Assembly: GCF_002127325.2 (NCBI RefSeq) | Contig: NC_035449.2 | Coordinates: 144,436,946-144,500,945 of the forward strand | Reading direction: 5' to 3' | DNA length: 64,000 nucleotides | Source: Helianthus annuus | Taxonomy: Eukaryota; Streptophyta; Magnoliopsida; Asterales; Asteraceae | Shown here: positions 34,299 through 44,837 of the stretch, piece after piece | Layout of the letters: each line of letters begins with the position of its first letter | Numbering within the stretch: position 1 is the first letter of the stretch | Notes under the pieces: model-generated | Database searches by the model: none | Told to the model about the DNA's origin: nothing | What the model saw: only the letters and a program-made list of their open reading frames with translations | Translations under genes and position numbers: made by a program

Positions 34299-34918
34299 CT
34301 ACTATTAAAACTTTAACCCAGCTACTTAGGACTGTATCCCTGCTGACTCAGACTACTTAGCTGAGGGTAACGTCGCCTTCAAAAGAGGGGCCTACCACAT
34401 TATGCATTAATAACTTAATTAATTATCTTTCAATAATCCAACCCTTTAGGATTGTATCCTTGCTGACTCAAACTATTGGGTTGAGGGTAACGTCGCCTTC
34501 AAAAGAGGGGCCTACTACAATAACTAAGATAATCTCTTAAACAGGTGCAAAAGTGCGAAAATAATCAAAGGTTACACTAACACACGAGTCGGATCCAAGT
34601 GATTCATCTTGTCTATCTGTTTTTTATTTTTATTTTTATTTTCAGCATTTTAGTTAGTTTTATTTTCTTAGTTTAAAATCTTTTTCTAACATTTTGATTT
34701 GATTAGACGTTGAGGATAAACCGGTACTAAAAGCTCTTGTGTCCTTGGACGACCTCGGTATCTTACCAACACTATACTACGTCCAAGATGGGTGCACTTG
34801 CCCATATGTGTGTTTAGTGTTAGTAAATATCGTGTTTTATAAATTTAAAACTTGGCTAAAAGTGTAAAAAGGGCTTAAAATACATACCTAAAACCTATAT
34901 ACACTAATACGCACATCA
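34299..34918 (+). repeat. LARD 5' LTR, second part
   Basis: It resumes after ATH and matches 50045-50664, ending ACGCACATCA. It includes a duplicated segment (GTATCC-TGCTGACTCA...GGGTAACGTCGCCTTC) at about 34330 and 34449. Confidence 0.9.
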
Positions 34919-34924
34919 AGTTTT

Positions 34925-34942
34925 TGGCGCCGTTGCCGGGGA
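34925..34942 (+). promoter_or_regulatory. LARD primer-binding site
   Basis: TGGCGCCGTTGCCGGGGA lies six bases after the LTR. This is the PBS sequence typical of plant Athila-group elements, attributed to tRNA-Asp. Confidence 0.85.
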
Positions 34943-35227
34943 CACAAGGATTTTAAGAAAGTTAGGAATCAACGGCCTAATCATTTTTTTATTTCTTTTT
35001 ATCTTTTTCTAGGATTTTCTTAAATTTTTCAGCTTCTGCAGAGCTCAGCACGGGCCGTGCCCGCTGAACACGCCCTGTGCCCAATCTTTGGAACTGGCAA
35101 TCCTGTTTTAAGTCAAACAGTAAGCTGAACATGGGGCCGTGCCCACTCAACACGCCCCCGTGCCCAAGATTCAGTTACTGAAAACAGAACCATAAGATCC
35201 TGACGGTTGGTAATTTCTGACACAAAA
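34943..35227 (+). other. LARD leader with two GC cassettes
   Basis: Untranslated leader. Paired CACGG..CCGTG-type cassettes at 35046-35082 and 35126-35166. No ORF. Confidence 0.7.
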
Positions 35228-35900
35228 ATGAGTGATAATGATTTTTTTTTTTTACTTTCGGCACTCTTATGGTACGTGGTGTAAATTATGTGGAGGCGGA
35301 CATAAAGAATCAGAATGTTATTTTCTAAATTATAAGCCCCACTATATAGACCCATCGTTTCCCTGTATCCTTAAGAGGGGCGAAAGTAAAAATAATCCTT
35401 ATCTCTCCCTCGAAGGCGCCCAACCAGATATTTTAGGGGAAATGCTTCTTGATGAACTATTTCAACTAGAAGATCTGATTCTTAATTGGTTAAAAGAGCT
35501 TAGGATGGATTTCCTAAATTCATCTCAAGACAATGACCAAGAAAAAGTGTTGGGATCGCATTCAAACAACCTCGTTGCTTCCGAAAATACCTTCAATTCT
35601 AGCGAAGACTTGGACGATAGTCGTCCCTGTGCCGATTGTGCCGTGAAGGACTCTCCATCGACTTCGTTCGATGCATACATAGACCTGAGCGATTCGGCAT
35701 ATACCTTCTTTAACGAGAGCCCGGAAAAGGGTTGGACTTGTCTACCTACATATAGCATAGGAATCATCCTCACCGACAACCTCTTGCGTTCTCGTCTTAG
35801 TCTAGAGCAATTAAGGTATCTTAGGCACTTTGGGGTTGTTCCATCCAGTAAGGAACCGCCCGATCTGGATAAGTTCCTTAGAAATAGAAAAACTTCATAA
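35228..35900 (+). pseudogene. LARD zinc-knuckle ORF (gag-like), frameshifted at a T run
   Basis: From 35250 onward the frame is open for over 200 residues. TWCKLCGGGHKESEC is a CX2CX4HX4C zinc knuckle close to the N-terminus. An acidic region with LLDELFQLEDLILNWLKEL follows, then RLSLEQLRYLRHFG. The only good ATG (35228, MSDND) is in another frame, and the shift falls in a 12-T run at 35241-35252. So this is a one- or two-base slip or a slippage site. Probably a gag-derived RNA-binding protein; the usual capsid domain is not recognisable. Confidence 0.6.
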
Positions 35901-36500
35901 TCAGCCCCTCGACACGGGGCCGTGTACAGCCAACACGCCCCCGTGTCCACCAAAAGATTCCCTTTTGACTTTTACGTCAGAATACGGACAAACTATGTCA
36001 GGATTCTATCTGAACACGGGGCCGTGTCCGGCGGACACGGGGCCGTGTCCAGCACGCTGTCGTTTTCTATAAATGCAGCCAAGAATTCTGCACATTTGGA
36101 CCATCTAGGGACAGAGATTTGAAGGGATCTTCTCTCCTACCATCCTAGGTATGCTCTAAAAGAAGGTTCCAACAAGCATCTTGTCCTTTCCTCTTTTATC
36201 CATTTCCTTCTTCTTCATCTTTCTCCAAAAACCTCCATTAAGGTTTGAAATTTCAAGCTTTATGGCAAGAATTATTGAGTTTTGTTCAAGGAATCTTGTT
36301 AAAAATAAGTTGTATAACATTGTTTTAAGTTACTATTGTTCAAAAAAGCTTCACAAGATAGAAAAATAACTTAGAACTTCAAGATTCCTTGTTTCAAAAC
36401 TCTGCAGAAAGGTGAACACGGGGCCGTGCTCATTGCGCACGGGGCCGTGTCCAAGGTACTGTTTCATAAAAATAAACTATTTTCGGTTTATTTTCGTAGA
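35901..36500 (+). other. LARD spacer with three GC cassettes
   Basis: Noncoding. Cassettes at 35910-35950, 36011-36050 and 36413-36452, each a pair of CACGG..CCGTG-like units. CTATAAATG near 36068 is TATA-like but weak. T-rich and A-rich segments lie between 36180 and 36370. Confidence 0.65.
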
Positions 36501-36944
36501 ATGTCAAGTGAAAACAGTGGAACATCGTCAGCACATTCAAGAAATAGTAGAAGTGGGAGAAGGCCTTCCATTGAAGCTACCCTTGTACACTATGTCATGG
36601 CACTACGGGAAGCTCTCGATGAAATGACTTCGGTAGAGGAGGTCCTAATAGACCGTATAAATTATCTTACGGTGGGGCTGGAAAATAGTTTTCAAGAGAT
36701 TAACCTCTTGCACCAGAGGTTAAATATTCTTGTGACACCTCCCATGGAACCCGTCCTCCCTCAAGAGGATTGGAACCTAGCACTTGGAGTCAACAACCCG
36801 ACCGGATGGGATGACATTCCAGCGGAACCTCCCCTTGAAGACCTACAAGAAGTCCCGGTGGAAGTTGCACCTCCTCAAACTGAGGCTAACGATCCCTCTT
36901 TTCTCCTCCCAGGGGAGATAGAGGAGTGGCTCGCCCACATATGA
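36501..36944 (+). CDS. LARD coiled-coil ORF, unknown function
   Basis: 147 residues from ATG at 36501 (MSSENSGTSSAHSRNSR) to TGA. The longer open frame upstream to 36426 contains a GC cassette and is unlikely to be coding. Residues 28-85 (YVMALREALDEMTSVEEVLIDRINYL) have heptad spacing suggesting a coiled coil or helical bundle. The C-terminal third is acidic and Pro-rich. No family recognised; possibly a structural remnant of gag. Confidence 0.55.
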   Translation: MSSENSGTSSAHSRNSRSGRRPSIEATLVHYVMALREALDEMTSVEEVLIDRINYLTVGLENSFQEINLLHQRLNILVTPPMEPVLPQEDWNLALGVNNPTGWDDIPAEPPLEDLQEVPVEVAPPQTEANDPSFLLPGEIEEWLAHI

Positions 36945-37605
36945 GGAGTCCATGTCCGGAAGAAGGAGTTCTATGAAGCCACATTCAACCAAGACTATTA
37001 GCTTCTTGGAAATTTTGCTAATTAAAATAACTTGTAGGCTAGAACTCCATGGTTTATGCTTCTTGTGCTTGCTTATCTAACTTAGTAGCATTTTAGGACT
37101 ATGTATCTCTCTATGGTTTTTAATGAAATGATGGTTTTAAGGTTTGGATGGTGTTATAATAAATAAAACACACTCTGGATGGTAAAGGATAACAAGGGAA
37201 ATGAGAAACATAGCTCCATGCACGAAAACAGGGCCATCCGACAACGATCTCTCCATTACAGTAGGCTCAGCACGGGCCGTGTTCACCCAACACGGCCCCG
37301 TGCTGCACAGTCTGCATCAATTCGCCCAGTTCAGGTAACTGGACACAGGGCCGTGTTCACTGGACACGCCCCCGTGCCCAGGCTTCTGTTCCTTTTCTTA
37401 AATTTTTGTCACTAGCACCTGAACACGGGGCCGTGCCCGGTCACCACGGGGCCGTGTCCAGACTGCCAGTAACATAAAATTTTACTTTTAACACCATTTT
37501 ACACATTCAATCAACCTAAAAACTTATTTTTGGGACAAATTGAGGACAATGTGTAATTTAAGTGTGGGGGGGATGCTAAAACCTTGAATCTTGCAAGTCC
37601 TAATA
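36945..37605 (+). other. LARD internal spacer with three cassettes and an internal PPT-like module
   Basis: Noncoding. Cassettes at 37268-37305, 37341-37380 and 37420-37460. At 37540-37570 TTGAGGACAA, ten bases and AAGTGTGGGGG copy the layout of the terminal PPT at 48931-48961. Confidence 0.65.
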
Positions 37606-37732
37606 AAAAGCCTTACACAAAACTCTATTGGAACCGCTAATCACCCCAATTTTTTTCCAAAAATTTTCATTTTTTTTACTTGTCTAAGTTTAAGTTGGGA
37701 ATTCAAGTCTTAACAAGGTTATATTTTTTTAC
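37606..37732. repeat. Long flanking duplication of S3, left copy
   Basis: 127 bp (AAAAGCCTTACAC to ATTTTTTTAC) matching 47722-47846 with a few differences. The two copies bracket S3. After the left copy, 17 bp of unmatched sequence (37733-37749) precede the LTR. Confidence 0.85.
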
Positions 37733-37749
37733 CCCGCATCTCCACCAAT

Positions 37750-38285
37750 TGTAGGTCCCTTTGTCACGTATGGATCGTAACAAGACTGTGAATCTATCAA
37801 GGGTGCGGAATCCCCTTGATAAACCTTCGAATACAGAAACAAGAATATGTAGAAGAATAAGACCTTGAACACACAAACACACAAGCTTTTCCAACTGATC
37901 TTCTGTGATTATCAAACTTTTAGAAAACGTTTTACAATCACTAAGATCTCCAAGAACCTAACAGCCGATTTCTGTTTTGTTCTTAACCTCTCAGACCGGA
38001 ATGCTCTCTTAAAGTGTCTATTATATCTAAGGTGTCTTTCCAAGAGTCTAAGTGTCTAACCCTAAAACTCAAGACTAAGGCTGTTTATATACACATAGCC
38101 AAAGCCTACGAATTTGGGCTTTGCCCATATTACCATTACATAAACTTTGGCCTAATAGACTTAATACAAACTTGGACTTGATTGGGCTTCATAGAACTCG
38201 TTTTTCTTTAAGTCTTCATGATCCAATCTTCTGTTTAATATCCAAAGACCAATCCAAAGTTGTTGTCACATAACATGCACCAACA
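37750..38285 (-). repeat. S3 3' LTR (left)
   Basis: 536 bp, TGTAGGTCCC to CACCAACA on the plus strand. Minus-strand TATA near 38083-38092. The palindrome TGGGC-TTT-GCCCA near 38117 lies upstream of it. Confidence 0.92.
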
Positions 38286-38769
38286 AACTCCCCCTTGACA
38301 ATAGCTTGCAAAGGAAACTTTAGTCTTCAGAATCTCGCAGTCTTTGGTCTTTGGATAGCGTCAACTTCAACATGAATTCTGTCAGCAACAGAAGACTCCC
38401 CCTAAGCTGATGCATCCAATCACCAAATCTTCCAAGTTTTGATTCAGCATTCCATGTAAGTCTTCACAGCATCCATTCTGCATTGTAGAAGGAGGATTCT
38501 ACCAAGCAGTAACAAACTCCTCCTCTCTTCACAGCAACTTCGCATCAACAAACTGCTTCAATCTGTATTCTATAAAACAAACATCTCGAGAAACCATAAG
38601 AATTTTTCAACATAGTTAAACAATTATTATTATTCAAGAGATAATTCAACTGTATCACAGATTTAGCATTTTCCATTTAGCACCAACACGCAACAATTTT
38701 TTTAATCAAAACACCTTATAACCTGCATGATTTAAAATTTGAACCCACTTTCTAACACCGCCTCCCCCT
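38286..38769 (-). promoter_or_regulatory. S3 repeated polypurine tracts
   Basis: AGGGGGAG on the minus strand at 38288-38295 (abutting the LTR, the likely primer), 38396-38403 and 38762-38769, plus a weaker AGGAGGAG near 38515. This spacing is typical of Sireviruses. Confidence 0.75.
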
Positions 38770-39196
38770 ATCGGTAACAACTCCTCCAAGAATAACAGTT
38801 TTCCGTACATTAAGAATTTTAACAGAAAAGGACACTATTTTTGTATTTTTGTATTTTCTGTAAGCAAATAAATACGAAAAGCAATAAACACTCTATTTTT
38901 GTGAGAATCACCGGTAAGAAGATCATATCAGCATAATCAAACTGTTTCACACAATTATATAATTCTTTATGTAACGTTTTAGTGAAAAGCAGTTCAAGAC
39001 GATTACCAGTATGTTTGTCCAATTAAACAAAATGCATGAACATTTCAAGTACCATTACCGTATGATACGTTAAGGTAATTTTAGAATACCGAAATACAAG
39101 CGTGTCCCACTTCAGGATGTACCCCCGCGATCAAGGTATGCACAAAGATTCATCGTACTAGGTGAGTATACTGAATTCAACCGTTTTATTTTTCAA

Positions 39197-39259
39197 CGAT
39201 AGATAATTGGTGAACAGGTCAGTACTTCTGTACAGCAGAGAGACGAAAATATCTTATCG
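39197..39259 (-). ncRNA. Sirevirus 3' hairpin 2 (S3 copy)
   Basis: Minus strand: TCTGCT, stem GTAC, loop AGAA, stem GTAC, TGACCT (39216-39239). Outer pairs CGATA/TATCG and GATA/TATC at the ends, with a larger internal loop than in S1. Confidence 0.6.
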
Positions 39260-39370
39260 AGGGCTAAGACATATACCATTTTTGGTACGAATTGTGCATT
39301 TTGCACTTATTGAATGACTCTCTATGAGAGCTTTTTCATTTTCAGGGTTTTTGCATTTTTAGCTCTTTAA

Positions 39371-39433
39371 GATATCCTGGGTGTGTCTAGGTCAGCATGT
39401 ATCTGGATGCAGCAGAAGGACACCCCTGATATC
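39371..39433 (-). ncRNA. Sirevirus 3' hairpin 1 (S3 copy)
   Basis: Minus strand: outer stem GATATC/GATATC and GGGTGT/ACACCC; inner TCTGCT, stem GCAT, 8-base loop, stem ATGC, TGACCT (39389-39416). The two flanking hexamers are identical to S1 hairpin 1, while every stem differs and still pairs. Confidence 0.65.
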
Positions 39434-39825
39434 CCCGGATGAAATCACAGTATGAAGACCCAAAACTTCAGATTTTGGCAATCTATCAACGCAAGAATTA
39501 AGGTCATTAAACCATACACCACTGATGTATTCCCCACTCATACTCAGTGCATTTAGGTTTATATCACTTTGGTAAGTTGATTATTTCATGCTTTTGCCTA
39601 CTGGAACACCATATGATGAAGCTGCTATCACACTTAAGCAATTTAGGTTCAATTTCAGTGTGACAGTCTAACTTGCTGATGTACTATCATTTCTTCTTTT
39701 TCACACAGTGATAACTCATTTTTGATTTTCTATTTTTTATGTTTTTGATTTTGCAATGTTTTTGTATTTTTTTGATTTTTTAAGAAAGCAGTAAACTATT
39801 TACAAAAATTCTTATGAAAAACCAG

Positions 39826-40472
39826 TTATTCAGGATTCCTCATCCCGTTGAGTTCAACTAAGTGTTCAAAGCGAGCTCGATCAAAAGCTTTTGTGTAAAG
39901 ATCAGCAAGGTTATCTTCTGTGTCGACTCGGTGTAATTCAATTAATCGTTTTTCAGCACAATCCCGTATAAAGTGATGACGTATGTCAATATGTTTAGTT
40001 CTACTGTGCTTTACAGGATTATTTGTGATTGATATCGTGGCATTATTATCTATCATAATAGGAGTACGAGTGAAATCCAAACCGTAATCGCGCATCTGCT
40101 GTTGGATCCAGAGAACCTGAGAGCAACAGCTACCCGCAGCAATATATTCAGCTTCACACGTAGAGGTAGACACACAGGATTGTTTCTTGCATTGCCAAGA
40201 CACGATCCTGCCTCCTAAGAACTGACAACCACCTGTTGTAGACTTTCTGTTTGACTTGCATCCTCCAAAGTCTGAATCAGTGTAAGCAACGAACCTCAAG
40301 TCACTATCAGCTGGATACCACAACCCAAGTTTAGGTTTCCCCTTCAACTAACGAAAAATACGCTTCACTGCTTTCATATGTGACTCTTTCGGATTCGCCT
40401 GATATCTGGCACACAAGCATACGGCAAACATGATGTTAGGTCTTGAAGCAGTCAAGTACATTAGAGAACCAA
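39826..40472 (-). pseudogene. S3 RNase H
   Basis: The open frame 39826-40347 has AYTDSDFGGCKSNRKSTTGG, the STCEAEYIAAGSCCSQ motif and HIDIRHHFIRDCAEKRL, matching S1. It ends in LNGMRNPE. A stop just upstream (TAG near 40349) separates it from the RT thumb. Its sequence 39970-39995 is the source of a copied 26-bp insertion at 40782. Confidence 0.88.
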
Positions 40473-40781
40473 TCATCGCCCTGTATTGAGTTGGATCAAC
40501 ATCTTCAGTGCTTTCATGATCTGGGCCGAGATTGTGGTTTTCACAAATGGGTGTGTTGAAAGTAGAGCAATCATTATTTTGAATCGAGCCAAAATGTCAT
40601 ACACATACTTCGTTTGATGTATAAACATCCCATCCTCCTTTTGTTCAACTTGTAATCCCAGAAAGTAAGACAGCTCACCCATAGCACTCATTTCAAACTT
40701 GCTTTTCATCACCTGTTCAAATTCCTTGCACATGTTTTCGTCAGATGACCCAAAGATGATGTCATCCACGTATACCTGTAC
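40473..40781 (-). pseudogene. S3 RT, post-catalytic part
   Basis: The visible frame 40473-40769 begins at the second Met after the catalytic YVDD (DDIIFGSSDENMCKEFEQVM) and includes MSAMGELSYFLGLQVEQ. It leaves the correct frame after DILARF near 40585. The YVDD codons are present but shifted relative to the upstream pol. Confidence 0.85.
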
Positions 40782-40807
40782 AAAGTGATGACGTATGTCA
40801 ATATGTT
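40782..40807 (-). repeat. 26-bp templated insertion in S3 RT
   Basis: A perfect 26-bp match to 39970-39995 in the RNase H gene of the same element. It sits just upstream of the YVDD codons and shifts the frame. Confidence 0.85.
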
Positions 40808-43184
40808 ATCTTCCTTCTTTCTCTTAATGAACAGTGTACTGTCAATCTGACCTCTTTCAAAACCATTCTTGAGCAGATGTGTAGACAGTGTCTCGTACCA
40901 CGCCCTGGGAGCTTGATGTAACCCATACAATGCCTTATCAAGTTTGTACACTCGATCTGGATAGTCTGGATCAACGAACCCATCTGGTTGTGAGACATAC
41001 ACCACTTCTTGGACTTTCCTGTAAAGAAATGCACTCTTCACGTCTAGTTGGTAAACTTTGAAGCCCTTGAATGAAGCAAAAGCCAGAAACAAGCGAATTG
41101 CCTCCAACCTCGCCACTGGTACAAACACCTCATTGTAATCAATCCCCTCTTGCTGATTAAAACCTTTGACAACCAACCGAGCTTTGTTGCGTGTGACAAT
41201 ACCTCTTTCATCCTTCTTGCATCTAAATACCCATTTAGTGCCAATCTCTCTCTCACCTTTAGGAAGGTCCACCAATTCCCAAACCTTCAACTTAGCAAAC
41301 TGGGCCAATTCCTCTTGCATAGCTTCAACCCATGAATTGTCTTTAAGAGCCATGTGAATGTTCTTCGGCTCCTCTTGAGAAATAAAGCAACTATACAAGC
41401 ACTCGTTCACTATCCCAGTCTTCTCAATCGAAACAAATAACCCAGAATTCATTGCTATGCTACTTCTAGTCTGAACACCTGCAGTAGGATCTCCAAGTAT
41501 CATGTCAACTGGATGATCTCTATTTGCTCGTGTAGTAGCAACAGCATCGACTTCTAGATTATCACCCAAGTTTGATCCAACCTCCCCCTGAATATACTGA
41601 TTTGCAAACGGATTAATAAAATCCTCCCCCTGATTGGTTTCGGGTTCACTATCACTTGAATCATCATCAGCAACACCTTGAGAAGCTTCCGGAGCATCTG
41701 ACATATCTACATTCGATCTAGGCATAAATTCGCCTTCATCGTCTTCACCAATCACTGTTTGAATCAGCTGAGAAGCATCTGCATCAGAAACCTCAGGAAT
41801 ATTAAATGATTTAAACACACTGTCATAATCATATAATATAGCAGGACCACTCGTTGATTGTTGAGGTTTGTAAGAAGTAATTTCTACATTGAAAACAACC
41901 TCAGTTCTACCAGTTTTTAGATTAAAAACCCTTTTATTCGGTGTGCCAGGCACGTAGCCTAGAAAGTAGCCTTCATCTGCCACCTCACCCAATTTTTGTT
42001 TATCTTTGTTTCGCACAATGGTGCAGGGTAATCCAAATGGTTCAAAGCCTGTTAAGTTTGGTTTTTCGTTAAACATCAACTCATGACAAGTTTTGTTAAA
42101 ACGTTTAACGGTTAAAACTTTGTTTAGGACATAGCAAGCTGTATTCACAGCTTCTCCCCAGAAAAGAACTGGTAGCTTTGAATCTGAAAGCATCGTCCTA
42201 GCGGCTTCAATCAACTTCCTGTTTTTCCTCTCAGCGACTCCATTTTGTTGAGGAGTGTAAGGAGCGGAATATTGATGTTCAATTCCTTTTCGAAGACAGT
42301 AGAGATCAAGAATCCGATTCTTGAACTCCGTGCCATTATCACTCCTTAACCTCTTGATCCTTGCATCATGAACGTTTTCCAATTTTGTAAAAAGATCAAT
42401 AAGCATTTCTGCTGTCTCATCTTTTGTACCTAAAAAGAAAACCCATGAATAACGTGAGTAATCATCAGTGACAACAAGACAGTAGTACTTTCCACCTATG
42501 CTCCTTACGTTCACTGGACCAAATAAATCCATGTGAAGTAATTCATAAGGGGCATTAATGGAATTTACTGTTTTAGACTTATAAGGTTTCTTGTGTTGTT
42601 TTCCCTTTTGACATGGAAGACATTTATCTTCCACTTGAAACCTCAGCAATGGAACCCCTTTCACTAGCTCATTTTTAATAATGTAATTCATTTTGCGGTA
42701 GTGAATGTGGGCCATGCGTCTGTGCCACAACATTGATTCAGCTTCAGATGCTTTTGACAGTAAACACTCCACCGCCGCGGTTGGATCCTTGGCACCCATG
42801 TCCATGACATAAGTGTCATTTTTCCTTGGTGCACGCATTACTATCCAATCGTCCAGAATGACCAAACCCGGTTTCAACACCAAAGCCTCAGACTTGGTAA
42901 AATGGACCGAGTGACCCGTGTCGCAGACTTGTGACACGCTCATCAGATTGTGTTTAAGTTGCTCAACATAGTTCACTTTGTCCAATGTGATCTTCCCATT
43001 CGTCACTTTTCCTCGTCCAATAATTTTTCCACCTTTAGCACCAGCAAAATTTACATGTCCCATCATATTCTTCAAATTCAGAAAACAATCTCGCATCCCC
43101 CGTCATGTGCCTGGAGCAGCCACTATCAACATACCATAAGTTGATAATCCTCCTTTGCAGCTCCTGCACCCACCAACCAAAAGA
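40808..43184 (-). pseudogene. S3 protease, integrase and RT N-terminal part
   Basis: The open frame runs 40709-43096 (795 codons). Just upstream in another frame is the protease site WYVDSGCSRHMTG, so a frameshift lies between about 43060 and 43100. Integrase: HRRMAHIHYRKMN, LHMDLFGPV, SDNGTEF, NGVAERKNRKLIE. RT: QEELAQFAKLKVWELVDLP, QLDVKSAFLYRKV, KALYGLHQAPRAWYE. The frame is destroyed before YVDD by the 26-bp insertion. Confidence 0.9.
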
Positions 43185-44837
43185 TTAGTTAGATTGGGGG
43201 ACCCAAGCCTTAATGGTCTTGGGTCGTCCAAATTCACCAACTACTTGAACATCCATCCAAGATCCATCACCCCTAATTGGAGTCTTGGATCTCAGACCTG
43301 TTGATGGAAATGGGGTATGATTTCCATAAGGTCTCTGGTCCTGAGGGTTCCTATATGTGTTTGGAATATGTGGCCTTTGAAATCTTGAGTTTTGATTCCA
43401 AGAAGCTTGATTGTTGTAATTTCTAAAGCCATTGTTATAAAAAGTTCGACCACCATTATTTTGGTATCGATTTTGATATTGACCTTGACTTCTGAAATTA
43501 TTTGAATTTTGGTTGTTCATTCTTGGTGAACTACTTCTAGGTCTCTCATGTCTGCCTGATGTAGATGCAGGCTGAAATCTTGGTTGATTTCTTTGAAAAC
43601 GAGGAACTTGAGGAGTTCCCTTTTCAGCCTTATCTACACCACTAGCAACACCCTGTTGTTGCTTTGGAGCAGATTTCTTTGGAGAGTTAAACTCTCTTTC
43701 CTTTTTATCACTGTTCTTTTCTGATGACTTCCCTCTTTGTTTCTCACTAACTTGTGCTTCAACCTTTTTATTAGGATAGCAGCTAGCTACATGTCCCTTT
43801 GTGTGACATTTGAAGCACGATCTCTTTTTCGAAGACTTCTTAGTTGAAGCCTTTGAACTAGATTCTGGTTTTGATAATGATGCCTTGGAAGGATTTTGTT
43901 CAGTTTGCTTAATTTCATATTTTTCTATGTTTTTGTTTTTAGCAAACTCTACATTTGATTCCTTTTCGATAACAGCTGTTTTGGTTTTCATATCACTTCC
44001 TTGAACAAAATTAACCTTTTTAACAAAAGTCTGATTATTGTTTATAGATGGTGTATTTTTCTTTTTCAAAACAGATTTGCTGTTATTTTCCTTCTTAGCA
44101 TCATTATCTTCAAACACATCACCTTGATTGGATGTGGAACTACTTGGTGATGTTGACAGAAAATCTGTAAGCTCATCCTCATCAGGTAGGAAGGAATAGT
44201 CATGACTAAGAGGAGGTGGGACTTCATTAAAGCCCTGGAATCCCACACTTGTCTTGTCATTACTCTTCTTTAACCCACCCATCATATGTTTCATAACAAA
44301 AGTAGAATCCCTGAATTGACCTAACCTCTTTTCAAGTTCAACAATTTTAAGTTGTGCATTTGACAACTCTTTGTTTTTATCAGAAATCTCTTTTGTTTTC
44401 TCAGCCATCATGTCATGAGCTAAGTCTATGACTTGAAGTTTTTCATTTAATTTACAGGTTAAAGCTTCAATTTCAGCTTCATAGCCTTTTATCTTTTTCA
44501 AATATGATGACTCGTTTCTTTTAGCAAAGAAATTTGATTCTTTTACATTAGACATTTCGCTCACAAGACATTTGTTTTGAGTTGACAATTTGTCAACTTC
44601 ACCCTGTAGTTCACGACACTTTAAACAAACAGAAGTAGCAGAGTTACATACCTCTCCTGTCGATTTGTCTGAGTTGGCCATGAGAGCAGCAAGTTGAGCT
44701 TCCATTCTTTTGATGATTTCATCTTTTGCTTCAGCTTCCATTACATGCTCAGACTCTGGCCTTTCCTCTTCAGCATCTGTTGTCTGATCAGCCTTATCTT
44801 CCTCAGCTTCACTCTTTTTTCTCAACTTTAGCCTCAT
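43185..44837 (-). pseudogene. S3 gag second part: coiled coil and zinc knuckle
   Basis: 550 open codons. Residues about 60-190 are a Lys/Glu/Asn-rich coiled coil; the region FVMKHMMGG to PPPLSHDY aligns with S1. A cysteine cluster CFKCHTKGHVASC near residue 345 is a shortened zinc knuckle (CX2CX4HX3C). The C-terminus is rich in Asn, Gln, Arg and Tyr. It overlaps gag by 29 bp in another frame; the break is at an A6 run near 44816-44821, so this was probably one continuous gag. It ends in TAA at 43185-43187, in frame with the protease. Confidence 0.8.

Larger units (their letters stand above)
38770..39825 (-). other. S3 3' noncoding region
   Basis: No supported ORF between RNase H and the PPT cluster. 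It shares ordered words with the S1 region 5281-5870 (ATGATAGTACATC, GATATAAACCTAAA, GTGGGGAA, AGTATACTCACCT, GTGGGACAC) and both hairpins. Confidence 0.7.

Noticed and set aside
38286..39825. Envelope-like gene in S3
   Set aside because: Some Sireviruses have one, but only frames under 70 codons occur here and conservation with S1 is at RNA or DNA level.
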